The position numbers were made by a program, and so were the translations under genes. Below, in pieces: positions 46,868 through 59,500 of a stretch of 64,000 nt of DNA; position 1 is the first letter of the stretch; each line of letters opens with the position of its first letter. The notes below the pieces were generated by a model, which worked only from the letters and a program-made list of their open reading frames with translations, was not told the origin of the DNA and ran no database searches. Origin of the DNA: Tetragonia tetragonoides. Taxonomy: Eukaryota; Streptophyta; Magnoliopsida; Caryophyllales; Aizoaceae. Location of the stretch: the NCBI GenBank assembly GCA_038025085.1, contig CM076154.1, forward strand, positions 35,816,501 through 35,880,500, written 5' to 3'.

Positions 46868-49800
46868 TTACAAAGCACATGTGACCGAAGTTGGCAAAAC
46901 ATCATGTCGAAAACGACCTTCAACACATGATGCTAATGCCCACTTAGCAAAAGAGTGTGCTAGTACAACATTACATGTAGGAGTAAAAACAATTGACGTA
47001 GCTAAAGTAGTTTGTAGCATAGAAATACAACTACGGATATGAGACGAGCGCCTTCTAGAGATATTTTCGATCACCGTTTGTGCATCGCTATAAATCACCC
47101 CTCCACAAACATTATCCGATTCCATAGCAGAAATAGCAAGCAAAATTGTCTTTGCTTCCACAACAAAAGGTACAGAAGAGTTAACCTTTACGGCTCCTCC
47201 TTCCACGAAGCTCCCATCAATATCGAGTCTAACCCAAGCAGCAACAGAGAAAGCGCTACCAATACCGGCATCCACAACAAACTGAGCAGCATCAGAATTT
47301 CTTCTCCTCATGCCAGTAGACTCCACCGCAATCGTGTCAATCTCTGTTATGGGTTGATCAGAGGAATTCCATTCATTCCATCTTTTTTGAACCAGCTCAA
47401 AAGTCTCCCCAGGAGATGGAGAGGCATCATTATGAATCTTTTGGTTTCTCTGCCACCATATAGTATCCACAAGAAAGGCTGCCTTACTCACAAGTCTTGT
47501 AGAATCAGACGCACCATTAAACAAAGCACCACTGGTAAGAAATGTATTTTCCAACCATTGCCATAAGTTCCACGCAGGGAAGTCCTCCATTCGGATTGCC
47601 AGGACCTGCAGCCACACAGCCCGAGCAAAGGAACATTAAAAGAGGAGGTGTTCAGTAGTCTCATTGCTAACACCGCACAAAGGGCAAGTTGTCACAAGGT
47701 GGTTGATTTGAATTTGTAGAACACAGAGCGTAGGAATGGCATTCCACGCTACTCTCCATAAGAAAATTCTGATTCTTTGTGGAATATTCAATTTCCAAAC
47801 AGATTTCCAAAAAGTTTCATTCAGTGAGGGGTGGTGAGGAAAAGAGTCCCCCAAAACAGTTCTATAACCATCTTTGACTGTATAAATGCCCATTTTATTT
47901 CCAACCCAGATTTTCTTGTCCTCGTCAACAGTATGGCAAGTATTGATTTTGAGTATTGCATCAGTTGATTCTTCATCAAATTGATCACGGATCACAGGGA
48001 CATTCCAGTTACCGTCAACTAAGCAATCTTCAACTTTAAACACAGAGATAGTAGCTTCCTCTCTTGCCTTTGGCTTGAATCCTACAAGGTCCGGGATCCA
48101 AGGGTCGCACCAGACCCCGATGTTACTACCATTGCCCACTTGATAACAGCCCCCTTCTCTAATAATATCAACATCATGGAGAATTTCCTTCCAAATAGGA
48201 GAGTCCGACGAATGGGGCTTGACGTGCAAAAAATCATGTCGTCTACAATATTTCCCATTTAGAAGCTTGACCCACAATTTATTCGAATTATTGAACAGAT
48301 TCCATGCCATCTTCGAGTGCAGTGCCTTGTTAAAATCGTGCATCTTTCTAATACCCAGACCTCCAAAATATTTTGGCACACAAACAGAATCCCATGACTT
48401 GAGATACACCCCTTTCTTATCATCATTTTTCCCCCACCAAAAGTCACGCATCAGCCCATCCATTTTATTACAAACAGTCACCCCAAGCTCATTCGTTGCC
48501 ATAGCGTAAGAAGGGAGTGTAGATGCAACAGCTTGAATAAGGGTCGTGCGCTCAGCATACGATAAGGCTTTTGATTTCCATGCCTTAAGCTTGTTCTTCA
48601 GTCTCTCCATAAGATAATTAAATCTTAATTTTTTCCCCTTTGCTCGGAACAAGGGTAGCCCAAGATAAACCGCATGTTTATCCATAGCTGCCAAGTTTAA
48701 AATCCCCTTGATTCTTCCTTTGGTGCTTGCAGGTTTGTTGGGACTAAAATAAATCCCAGACTTGGCTTTATTCATCCTTAAGCCACTCCAATTTTCCATC
48801 TTGTGAAGGATTTCATCGATGACTCTAGCATTAGAATCTGTAGCTTGCCCAAACACTACAAGGTCATCCGCAAACAGCAGGTGCGTAATACCCTCATCCT
48901 GTTTATCAATTTTAATCCCCTTAAGGCCGTCAACAGAAGCCGTAACATGACTATTGAAGAGTCTCGATAACCCTTCCATAACCAGTACAAACAAGAATGG
49001 GGAGAGAGGGTCCTCTTGACGAAGCCCCTACCGGGCTTGAAGAACCCATGGGGAGCCCCATTGATGTTAATAGAAAAGGAAGTAGTACTGATACATTGCT
49101 CAATAAGCTACACAAAATGCTCACAAAATCCCAGATTCTTCAAAATCAACAGCAAAAACTTCCACTCAATTTTATCATAGGCCTTGGCCATATTAATCTT
49201 GAGTGTCATAAGCCCATTTTTCCCAGTTTTTTTTTTCATAATATGCACAATTTCACTCACCAAGATGGTATTATCAGAGATCTCACGCCCGGGGACAAAA
49301 GTTGCTTGAAAAGGGCTCACAATATTGTCGAGCAACGGTTTCAATCTGCAGGCAATCAACTTCGAAATAATTTTATAAGAGACATTACAGAGTGAAATAG
49401 GTCGGAAGTCTTTGACTGAAATAGCAGCATTATTTTTAGGAATAAGAGTAATGTTAGTATGACTAAGGTCTTTAAGCAAAAATCCAGAGTGGAAAAAGCC
49501 TTGGACCATACTCACAATATCTCCTTTAACTGTATGCCAGTAATGTTGAAAGAAGAGAGCTGGGAAGCCGTCGGGCCCAGGGGCCTTAGTAGAGCCCAAA
49601 GAATTAACAATAGCAAGAATCTCCTCTTCAGAAGGAATAGCACAAAGATCGTTATTAGTCTCAGCATCAATGCAGCTTGGAAACAACCCTTCCAGTTCTT
49701 CTGGGCACACAGGATCATCAGAATTAAAGAGCTCTTTGAAGTACCTTTCAAATTCATTTTTGATAGCCATATCATCATAAGTCCAGTTGCCATCCCGCAA

Positions 49801-50937
49801 TTTAAGAGCCTCAATTGAATTTCTCCTTCTTCTTATAACAGTCGTGAGATGAAAGAATCGGGTATTCCTATCTCCTTCCTTTAAGAACGTGACTCGTGAC
49901 TTTTGTCGGGTCATGATGGCCTCTCTTTTATAAAGCTCAATCAGTTGAGCATAGAGATTGCTTTCCTCAATACCATTCTCCTCGTCAGGTGGTTTTCCTT
50001 GAATGTCATCAATAGCTTGTAACACCCATTTAATATTATCCTGGACATGTCCAAACACATCTTTATTCCATCGTTTCAAAGCAATCTTGGTAGAATGAAG
50101 CTTGTGTTTCAGCCTGTATCCTCTCGAACCATTAACCTCCGACTCCCAAGCCTGTTGCACTACTTCCTTGCTATTCTCATTGCGTATCCACATGGCCTCA
50201 AAACGGAAAGGTCGTGGACCTCTCAATATTTCCCCACTAGTATTCAAAATAATTGGCCCATGATCAGAGCAAACAATAGGCAAGTGATGGAGAACCGCTC
50301 TTGGAAATAAATATCTCCAGTTTGAATCACAAATAGTCCTGTCAAGTCTTTCTTTGATCACCACAACACCATCTCTTTTACGTTGCCAGGTGAAAGACTT
50401 ACCAGTAAATCCCAGGTCCAAAAGCCCATTATCATTCATCAATTGCTGCAGGCCTCCCCTCGAATCACTATTGTTAATCAGGTTACCTCCCCACTTTTCA
50501 TTCTGATCAAGAAGGTCATTAAAATCCCCTATCATACAGTGAGGGAGTGAAATAGAGCTGAAAACATCATTTGTAGCTTGCCAAAATGCCAGTTTGTCAT
50601 GGTGGTTGGGGGCCCAATACACAAAAGACATAATCCAGTCATTATTGGGGGGATCTGACTTGACTTTGGTAATGACCAACTGATCAGACAAAAACATAAT
50701 CTCTAAGATCACACCCAGGCGCGCCATAATTACAGTACCCCCCGAGAGGCCCGCAGAAGAAGTGGCTTCCAGTAGTGAAAAACCAAGAGTTCTATGAATC
50801 AATTTGGATTTTTCACAAGAGAGCATAGTTTCTGCAAGAAATATAACATCCGGATTGTGCTTCCGGATGAGGGCCTTGATATGGAGAAGCGTCGCGGGTC
50901 GCCCTAAACCCCGACAATTCCAATAGAGAGCTATCAT
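46868..50937 (-). pseudogene. LINE ORF2 (endonuclease-RT-RNase H), with stops and a frameshift
   Basis: ORF2 starts at 50937 (MIALYWNCRGLGRPATL). The endonuclease motifs are NCRGLG, FLAETML, GDFNDLL and SDHGPI. RT begins with LIPKNNAAISVKDFRPISLC and SKLIACRLKP. A stop at 49108-49110 and a one-base frameshift near 49010-49025 divide RT; it resumes at 48994 with VLVMEGLSR and the catalytic FADD (HLLFADDLVVF). The zinc-binding-like region (GIYTVKDGYR, WKLNIPQRIRIFLWR) follows. Another stop at 47636 precedes the RNase H part (47617-46868: RLDIDGSF, EAKTILLAI, YSDAQT, AHSFAKWA). Only about three lesions separate this copy from an open frame. Confidence 0.9.
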
Positions 50938-52859
50938 TGGGACACCGAGGGCCTTAAATTGGCCGCTACTTCATTACTATCCATCTCCTTCTCACATTGC
51001 AATCTCATTGAAATCTGGCTGTCCTCCTCTACAGGGAGGTTCGTTACAATCCTCTGCTCATGTGTAGAACCCAATTTGGACTTACCCTTGAATTTGCTTG
51101 CTGTTTTTTTTGGTCCAATTCTCTGTTTCCTCTCATTAATTACAATCCCTTTTGCTCTAGGGGTCTCCTGTTTCGCGATTCTTGGCTTCACCACTCTCTC
51201 CATCAACTCATGAGAATCCACAACAGAGCAAAAGCTTTTTCTTTTCAACGAGACTCTGAAAGTGGTTAGAGAAGGGCTCCGGTAGGGTCGTATTTTGTGT
51301 GGCCAGCCTCAGGGTAGTTAAATTTTATGGGGTTGGGTCATTATCATAAAGGGGTTGGTTCTTTGTGGTGGATAGGGGCTGGTTCTTTGTGGTGGATGGG
51401 CTCAGGCTAGAAGACATAACCTTGTTGGACTGCAACTCAGTTATACACGGTATATGGCTACTACTTGATGGGGGGCATGAGATGAGTTGATGATTGTTTG
51501 TGGGCTGGGAAGAGCTAGGGACTTCATATTCATTAAGGGCCTCATTAAATTCCTACATATTGTGACAAAATAACAGGGCAGGAGTCCAGTTTAGAAGGAA
51601 AGGGCCTCACAGGAATCAGGGAGGTATTGGGCCTAGGCAGAAGAAATGGTCCAGTATTATTAACACGTAAAGGAGAGTTAGGGTGGACGTACCTTTGGCG
51701 GGAGAGGAGATCATAACTAATTTCCCCCAAAAGAGGAGATTTGACAGGTTGAGACATCCCTCTTAATCCCTGCACACAGCTCAATGATGGTGGCTGATTG
51801 GACGTGACCCCAACCATCTGAATGTTTCCATTGAACAATCTCCTTGATACCCGTGCGTCTGTTCAACTTCGTCATTTGTTTGGTTAATGCATTGTAGCTA
51901 ATAACCTCATCCCCAAACTGAACCTCCATGGGAGTTAGAGGTGGAAAGCTTGCCCTTTTGGGTGGACTCATATCCTCTATGATATCCCCTTCTTTGAAGA
52001 TAGTTTTACCTCTGAGAAATTCTTCGTCCGCCCAGCTATCCGGAATTCTGAAAAGTGGCTCCTGGAAAGCATAAGAAATCGCATTCACATCTGAATAATC
52101 TGTTGCTCTCATATGAGTTCCATACCCTTTATCAGGGGGTATAAATGTTGGAGCTTTTTCAAGTTTACATTCTCCTAAATCGTGCCCTAATTTCCCACAC
52201 CCATAGCAGAAATCCGAAAGTCGTTCGTATTTGAACTCGATCCAGTCTTTTTCAGATTCATCATCCCTGGTAAGAAATAAACCTCTGGCCAGAGGTTTAG
52301 CTAAGTCAATGGACACTTTGACTCGAAGAAATCTTCTAGCTACCAATCGTTGTTCAGCAACTTGGTCGACCCTCAGTAGGTTTCCCACCTTTTTCCCAAT
52401 GGTAATTGCATTACTTGGAATGAGCTTGTAGACTTTGAGGCCATGGATTTGTACCCAAAACATACCATACCCAAAATCAAGATCTTCAAGATTCTGATTA
52501 TGCTCCCATTTTGACATAATTATGTGTCTATCTAAGATAGACCATGCTCCTTTGTCAAAAGCTTTATCCCTATCATTCTGATTTTTAAAAGTAAAAAGAA
52601 AATCATTATCATTCATAATGGTTATCTCCAGATTACCTTGGATGTTCCACCCGTTCATCATAATTGATCTTGCAAGCCTCATCTTAATTTTCCTCTCTGA
52701 AAAAACTCTACCCACTAAGCACAAATTTGTCACCCTCTCCGCCAGCTTTTCATCTGAGGGCAAGTGCAGATCTTCATCCAAGCTTTCATAAATATCAGTA
52801 GTAGGCGAATTCTTATTTTTGTGGCCATGAGCCGCTTCAAATTGGCCTGTGTCCTCCAT
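50934..52859 (-). pseudogene. LINE ORF1 (DUF4283 and CCHC zinc knuckle), frameshifted
   Basis: A 380-residue block starts at 52859. It has an N-terminal DUF4283-like nucleic-acid-binding fold (LARSIMMNGWNI, FLFTFKNQNDRDKA, WSILDRHIIMSKW) and a zinc knuckle CYGCGKLGHDLGEC near residue 218. It ends in a wrong-frame stop at 51717. A fragment continues in another frame (51838-51545), and the C-terminal basic block (51248-50934) rejoins a frame that ends by overlapping the ORF2 start codon. ORF1 proteins bind the LINE RNA. Confidence 0.85.
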
Positions 52860-53425
52860 AAAGACACTAGTAAGAATTAAATAAATAATTGACGGTGGAG
52901 TGCAGTAGAAAGAGATGGTTGTGAATTAAATTCCAGGAGTAATAAATATTCAAGGTAGGAATGGATTACAATTTGCATGTAATGAATCCTAAAAGGGCCA
53001 GCAAGGAAAAGGAGTTCCAGTAGTGGAAAACAATATCTACTCCAAAGAAGAGAGAGAAGTGTCTACTCTAGAGAGAGACCCGTGGCATTGACGACTGCCT
53101 GCAATTAAAATTTTCTTTTATTTGGATTTTGGGTTCTTTTGTTACTATTAGTTTTCCATTTTTCTCTACTTTTTCTTTCCGTTGAGGTTATTTTTGTTAC
53201 TTAGATCTTCTATAAGTGAAGCGATAGTATAGTAACAAGTTTTTCAGTATTCCCAATGGCGTTGGTTACCAATCAACATTCAACAGTGACAACATATGAA
53301 TAGTTACATACTCTACAACATAAGAAGAGTGACAAGTGTTGGGTTCTTTCTGCGCACGTCATGTCCCCAAACAGGTACCAACAGAAAAATGAAAATTTGG
53401 GAAAGTTTGAAATTCGGTTCCAGTT

Positions 53426-53705
53426 TTTTTTTTCTCGTCAAAAAAAGGGTGCAAGTGAATGGCGATTGAGGCACCCCCTGCTACGTCATGTTCGGACTCT
53501 CGTGTTCAATAGCAAACATATCAGATTAGCTGAACAACCAGCGCAATCACTGGCCCCGTCAACGTAGCACCAACAAGGGGCTAGTATAGTTCCTAGAAGC
53601 CAGCAGACACAAGATATGGGGGGAATGGGGATTCGAACCCATGACCTTACCTTACCAAACCACTTGAGAGTAAGCTTGGAACCACTAGACCAACACCCTT
53701 GTTGG
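53426..53705 (-). mobile_element. tRNA-derived SINE with 15-bp target duplication
   Basis: On the minus strand the head reads like a tRNA, with A box TGGTCTAGTGG (53692-53682) and B box GGTTCGAATCC (53639-53629). The body runs to an oligo-A tail (plus T run 53426-53433). The flanks are AATTCGGTTCCAGTT (53411-53425) and AATTCAGTTCCAGTT (53706-53720), one mismatch. Confidence 0.88.
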
Positions 53706-53734
53706 TAATTCAGTTCCAGTTAATACTAACGTCT

Positions 53735-53990
53735 AATGAGTCTTTTGTCAAGATCACCAGCTAAGAAACCCTCAGGCACTACTCTTTGAGTATGCACCGG
53801 ATAAATTTGAGTGTATTTAATAACCTGTAAAATACACACATCAGGCAAGCCAACAAGATAAATATTGTAGACAGGCTCAACAAAGAGGCTTAGTGGGAAT
53901 TGAACCCATGACATTTGTTATGAAATTCAACCCCACGGACAACTCCACTATCCCTAACAGGGATCACAGGGTGGCCAGGGTCACTAGCTA
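53735..53990 (-). mobile_element. Possible second SINE, boundaries uncertain
   Basis: On the minus strand a B-box-like GGTTCAATTCCC (about 53903-53892) and an A-box-like TAGTGGAGTTG are spaced as in a tRNA-derived head, right beside the previous SINE. No target duplication was found, so it is tentative. Confidence 0.45.
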
Positions 53991-54099
53991 GCATGCAACG
54001 GTTCATCTAATTGACAATATAAGGACTAAGTACTAGTAAATCAATAGGCATTTGACTTAATGGTTATCATGTTACCTTTCATTTTGAAGGTTTTAACTT

Positions 54100-55495
54100 C
54101 CCCGAATTACCAAATTGGTCTTTTAAATGAACACCATTGGACAATTTGGTCCTTTTAAAACACATGAGACAATTTGGTCTTAAAAATGTTAATTATGTGC
54201 AGATTTCCCCTTTAAACCAGATTTAGAGAGAATCTTAACCTTAATTACGTTTTAAATTCATTTATGTATTTTTCCCTAATTTTACCAATTTCAGTTCTAT
54301 TTTCTCTCTGTCTATAGCACCAAATTTTCTTTTTCTCTCTTTCTAATTTTTTTCTCTCATCCCTCTCCTCTTCTTTTTTTGGTAAGACTCTGTCTCCTCT
54401 CATGACCCAATAACTGGGTGCTCATCCTCTTTGATTGAGGGTTTCAGCTTTGGCTCAACAATTATGCCTTTACAAAGCAGTACCTTCTGTTGAAGATTCT
54501 CAAGACATTGAAGAAGAAGGTGGTAAGGTTGTTGCTCAAGTGGTTTCGCTGAATTTTCAACCCAAATTGGACAGAATTTAGAAGAAAATGAAATTGGACA
54601 ATAATTGGGCATTTTAACTATTGGTCTTTTCTGTGCTCTAGAATACTGCGGTGAACAATAAAAATGGTAAGGTTATTCCCCTTGGAGATTTGCCACCAAT
54701 CAACTATTATGGCTATACCTGACCATAATAACTGCGTGAGATTTTGTGTGAGATTGCTTCTTATATCAGTTATATGAACAAAGAAACCGATTTCGAGGGC
54801 TTTCTTTACTTGTCTTGATTTTTGAATTTTCGTTGCTCTACCCATCAAAACAAGACAAAGGACACCATGGCTCAGAAACAACTGCTCAAAAATCACATTG
54901 TATATTCTCACAAAAAAAAAAAAAAAAAACAATCACATTGTATATATGTCAATCTCCCTTTAAATTTAAACCACCTCACTCTAACTGTTAATTATTATCG
55001 TTGCATCAAAATGACAGGTGGGTTAGAATATGTGAAAAACGAAAGCCATGCCATTGGCATTGGTTGGGCTGGGCCAAAGAGAAATCATATGGAGTACAAA
55101 ATTCTAACACCCATCAAAATACTAGGACATTGGTCGATTCTCATGGATGCAACATTAGCATGCTCCACATTCCACAAAGGAAAGAGAGGAGAGGGAGAAT
55201 GAGTAGCAAGGAGCAAAGGCGCAAGAGGGAAGAAAAGGAAAAGAAAGAGGAAAAAGAAAAGGAGAAAAAAGAATAAGAAAAGATAAAAAAAAAAAAAAAG
55301 TGAAACAGGAAATAGATTAAGTAGCAAAAAATATAAAAAATGAAGTAAAAATAGTTAAGATTCGTTCTAAATCCGGTTCAAAGGGAAAATTTGCACATAA
55401 TTAACATTTTTAAGACCAAATTGTCTCATATGTTTTTAAAAGGACCAAATTGTCGAACAATGTTCATTTAAAAGACCAATTTGGTAATTCAGGGG
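54100..55495. mobile_element. Non-autonomous Mutator-like element with long inverted repeats
   Basis: Long terminal inverted repeats of about 150 bases (54100-54250 and 55347-55495) start CCCCGAATTACCAAATTGG and its near-complement. The element is flanked by the 9-base direct repeat TTTTAACTT (54091-54099, 55496-55504), the size typical of Mutator insertions. The interior of about 1.1 kb has no transposase. It holds exon-like pieces on the plus strand: SVEDSQDIEEEGGKVVAQVV near 54488-54550 and, after a CTCTAG acceptor-like site, NTAVNNKNGKVIPLGDLPP near 54643-54700. This suggests captured host sequence (Pack-MULE), source unknown. A poly-A and purine-rich block is at 55195-55300. Confidence 0.78.
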
Positions 55496-55903
55496 TTTTA
55501 ACTTTAAGGCTTTAGATACCTATATATTCATATTTTATGTGGTTGATGGATATAATGGGAATGACAACAGTTGGGCCTTAGCCCAACTAATTTGGGATGG
55601 GGTGATTTGGGAGTTGGGGGTCATTTGTACACCCAACTCTGACCCAATTCGAGATGGGTTGGGTTGGTGGAAGCATGTTCTTACCCTCAAAAAATGTTAC
55701 TTTTAGACTAACAAATTTCAGAGTAGGGGTAAAACTAATTGACTCAGAGACTCAAGTGATATGAATGTGACTTATGTGAGTGCAAAATGGAAAAGAAAAC
55801 TCAATATCTCGCCAAAATAGTTAAATATAAGGGACTAAATAGGACTTTAAATTCTGTTAGGTACCAGCAAAACTATGATTTATTAGGGTGTTATCAGCGA
55901 GTT

Positions 55904-56039
55904 TGGATCCTCTGCAGTTCCTCCTCTCCATCCTTTTCTCTTTTTCTCTCTCTTCCCCAACTCTCCAAACTCTAAAAAAAAACCCTATTTACAAAGGAAA
56001 CAGCAGAGAATGATCCTCTGCAGTACCGCAGAGGATCCA
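55904..56039. mobile_element. Small inverted-repeat element
   Basis: The ends TGGATCCTCTGCAGT and, reverse-complemented from the right, TGGATCCTCTGCGGT form a terminal inverted repeat around 136 bases. The right end also contains a local palindrome GATCCTCTGC-AGTACC-GCAGAGGATC at 56012-56037. A target duplication is not evident. Confidence 0.5.
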
Positions 56040-56418
56040 GCCCCATTATCGACAAGATATTGTAAAGTTTAGGGAGTTTTCGCCATATTTTCCTTTTTTT
56101 AATTATATATGCGCCAATGTTAGAGGAAAAAAGTCTTAAAACAAAGCTTAATTAGAATAACATTTCCAAAGTTCTAACAAACTAATATAGCTAACTTCCA
56201 TTTAGGATCTCTCGATAAACCATGTCCAACTGTTTTTTATGAAGGGGTGTAAACGAGTTGAGTCGAGTCAAGTATTTTTATGTTTATGCTTGTCTCCTTT
56301 ATCAAATAAGCATCGCATTGGTCCTCGTGCTCGACTCGTTTCTTATCGAGCGAGTTTTAAACGAGATATGACCGAATTTTGATCCAGTGGTTTACGAGCT
56401 GCTAGCGAATACACCAAT

Positions 56419-56593
56419 GGTGTGTTTTTTAGAGTTTATCCAGTCAGTTCAGTTCAGTCTAGGAGTGGTCTCGTGCCAGTTCCGTGTTTTTAGTTCAGTT
56501 CAGTTCAGTTAAGTGATGTTCAGTTCCATTCAATTCAATTAGCTAGGTTCATTTCAGTTCAGTTTAGTTTAGTTCAGTCCTAAAGAACGCACC
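56419..56593. mobile_element. MITE-like element rich in TTCAGTTCAG repeats
   Basis: Relative of the element at 15021-15282, with similar inverted ends (GGTGTGTTTTTTAG and, from the right, GGTGCGTTCTTTAG) and the same repeated word on the other strand. Confidence 0.55.
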
Positions 56594-56599
56594 CTAACT

Positions 56600-59500
56600 T
56601 TGGAGGCACTATAACCCATGTGAAAACTAAACGAGTCGAGTAAGGGAGTGTTACTACTCTGCTCGTTTATTAAACGAGCTTTGAATTGGCTCATGCTCAA
56701 CTAATTTATTATTTAGTGAGTTTTGACCGAATATGTTCACGAGTCGCTCACGAGTGTATCGACTTGTTTGCACCCTTATGTAAGAGCTCAAAAATGAAAC
56801 CAATACATCTTTAATAATAAAAAAAATCAAAATCTAGCATGTTAATTTTATAAACCTAACAAATAACAACACATAAGGAAGTCGATATTATTATCATTGT
56901 ACTTTTTGTATAGAGTAAATACTGTTGGGCAGATAATTTTCCTCTAATATAGGCAACATATCACAATGACTTTTATCACAATGACAGGATTTCTGATCCC
57001 TTTTAAGAGTGTAGGAGTATTATTTAAGATGAATCTGAAACCAAATTATATTATCCCTGCAAAGGTATTGATGACAAATGATAGTGCCTAAACAGTAGTG
57101 AGTAACTACTTATTGGTCTCCTGCACAAAAAATTGAAGGAAAAAAGTGAAATTAGTTATAATATGGTTCAAAGTTCAAACCAATAAGTTTCAGTAAAAAG
57201 TTGAACAATCACTCAAAAGAGTATTAAATTTGAGCTACAGAGCAAGTATACAATTGTAGATTTTAGCTAGGAACATCTACAAAAAATAAAGAAATGTTGA
57301 ACTTTCAGTCTTTGACCATAGTAGGGTCACATTTGTCTAAGATGGCCAATCATGTGCCAGATGAACAGGTTGGTTTGTAATGTTAAAGCAGAGAACAGCT
57401 ATGGCCTATATGCATCATAGAATAACCATAGTTATAAGATATGCAGGAACATAACAGCAGCTTATTAATTTGACTCTTGACTTGCTTTTGCACATTTGAT
57501 CGAGTTAAAAGAAAGGGCCTATCATGCATGTTTCTGAAATTATGGGGTGAAATTCTGATTTCACATTGGTTTGGGCTGGGGCTTCCTGCATACTCTTGTT
57601 TTGCATGATTGTAGATTCGTAGTTGTGTTTGCCTTCCTATTATTGGGTGACTGTGCAAATTAGTACTCGACTACTCGGTATGTTTAGAAATACACAAAAA
57701 CTTGTTTAAAACGGTCTCATTATAACTTTTGGTAAGACGATATCCACTTTTTTGTGCAGCAAGGGTCAATGTTCATAATAAGTAACTCGTACATTTCTAA
57801 ATAGTAACCCAATTTTTCTGTGAAATTGGTCTCACAAAAGACTTACTCTTAGAAATACTGTGTTTTATTTTTGTTTTTTGCGACTCAAGGCATGTTTTTT
57901 TAGATTGAAAATCCAAATTCTATGTATCCATCTAAATTCTGCTAATTAATTTCATAAAAATGAAGTACAATTTACAATTATGCTTTCGAGCTTCCAATTT
58001 CCACAATTGGGACTCTACAACAAGATTAAACAAATTACTTGGAGTAATAGCTTGTGAAAGAACACTTAGGCTATGTTTGGCACGAACAGCTAGCTTTTTA
58101 ATAAAAGCTACAACTTGAAACTTGCAACTAGTATTTTTTACTCTCTGATGGAGAAACATCTATACATGTGTAATTTCAAATTTTCTTTTTTTTTTTTTTT
58201 TTTTTCCGTTACACGTTAATGCATGGATCATGGATGAGTGACAAAGTGTTTCAATTCACATATTTCTGCGAATGTTGGATTGACGGTGCTGACAATGATG
58301 GGCGTGACCGACCGACTGAAATGTATGATCAAACAAAAATCCGGGCTGATTGGTATGTCAAATTCCGAGTAACTGGTATTGCAGTTACAGAGCTACCTTG
58401 GGACGTGGTTGGAAAATGCCCCTCCGACGCTCAAGTTAGTATGTGGTGGCGATAGTTTTAAATTCGTTCATATGGAAGAAGTCGAAAGTTCAATGTTCAA
58501 GTCGAAAGTTCAATATGGATTAGGGAAGTGATCGAGAGTCTAATATGGTACTAAAGCATAACTTCCTGCATAACATGAATGACGATTGTGAATATCATTT
58601 AATGTCAATTACTTTACCTCTCAACTTCATATGGGTTGATGAGGAACGACCACTTACGAAATCAAGTCCAGATGATATAAAAGAAAGCTCTGATCCACAC
58701 GCTAACAGATTGTTGAAGGAGTGCTCAGTACACGTAAACAAAAGTGCACTAATCAATCTCAAGGTTACAAAGACTAAATGAAACTTTTGTTAATCTAGTC
58801 TTCTTACATGGATAAGAGATATTATTGTTGGTTGCTAACTATTAGTACTTCATATAACTTAATGCGAAATTGGGTACGTTTCAATCCTAAATGTTTTTGG
58901 AGATAAAGTTTTTTTATATAAGAAAGTATAATGTTAGTGTAAGTCAAGTATGTAATGAACGAGTACAAAATGATATTTGTTGGCTAAAGTGTTGAATTCT
59001 ACTGGACCTCATAAATAGTTTAGAAGATTTTCTGCTCCTTTCCCCCTCTAGCCCTTCCCAAGACCCCAAAAATGCATCTATTGGTACTCTCACATTGTAG
59101 TAGGGTACCTAAGTCTATTGGAAAACTCGAAATACTGTGCAGCCCAACATAAAGAACTTATATGTTACCCTAATAAAAATGAGCTTGATATGAATGATCT
59201 GGAACGAAACAATGCCTAGCCGGTGATGATTCATTTGTCAAACTTCTTAGCTATTAAAGTTTCGATTTTTTATATTATTTTATTATATAAAAATCTTAGC
59301 ATTGTGACATTATGCAACTACCAAATAGATTTCTGATTTTATTTGCCATTGTGGTCGAATTTGCATAACCCTCAGTTTATCACTTCTAATCAAAATAGCA
59401 TGCAACAATGAACCCACGCATCATAATCTCTCTCAACTATTCAAGTCACTTAAAAGCAAGAAACCCATGTGAATATTACCTTTTAAGAGATGAGATGTGT

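Larger units (their letters stand above)
46815..53125 (-). mobile_element. L1-type LINE (non-LTR retrotransposon), nearly full length
   Basis: On the minus strand this 6.3-kb element has a 5' UTR, ORF1, ORF2 and an oligo-A tail (plus-strand T run from about 46810). The flanks have a probable 15-base target duplication, ATTTTCGGTTCTTTT at 46800-46814 and ATTTTGGGTTCTTTT at 53126-53140, with one mismatch. ORF1 and ORF2 overlap by four bases (ATGA). The domain order AP endonuclease, RT, zinc-binding region and RNase H defines the plant L1 class with RNase H. Stops and frameshifts make it inactive. Confidence 0.9.
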
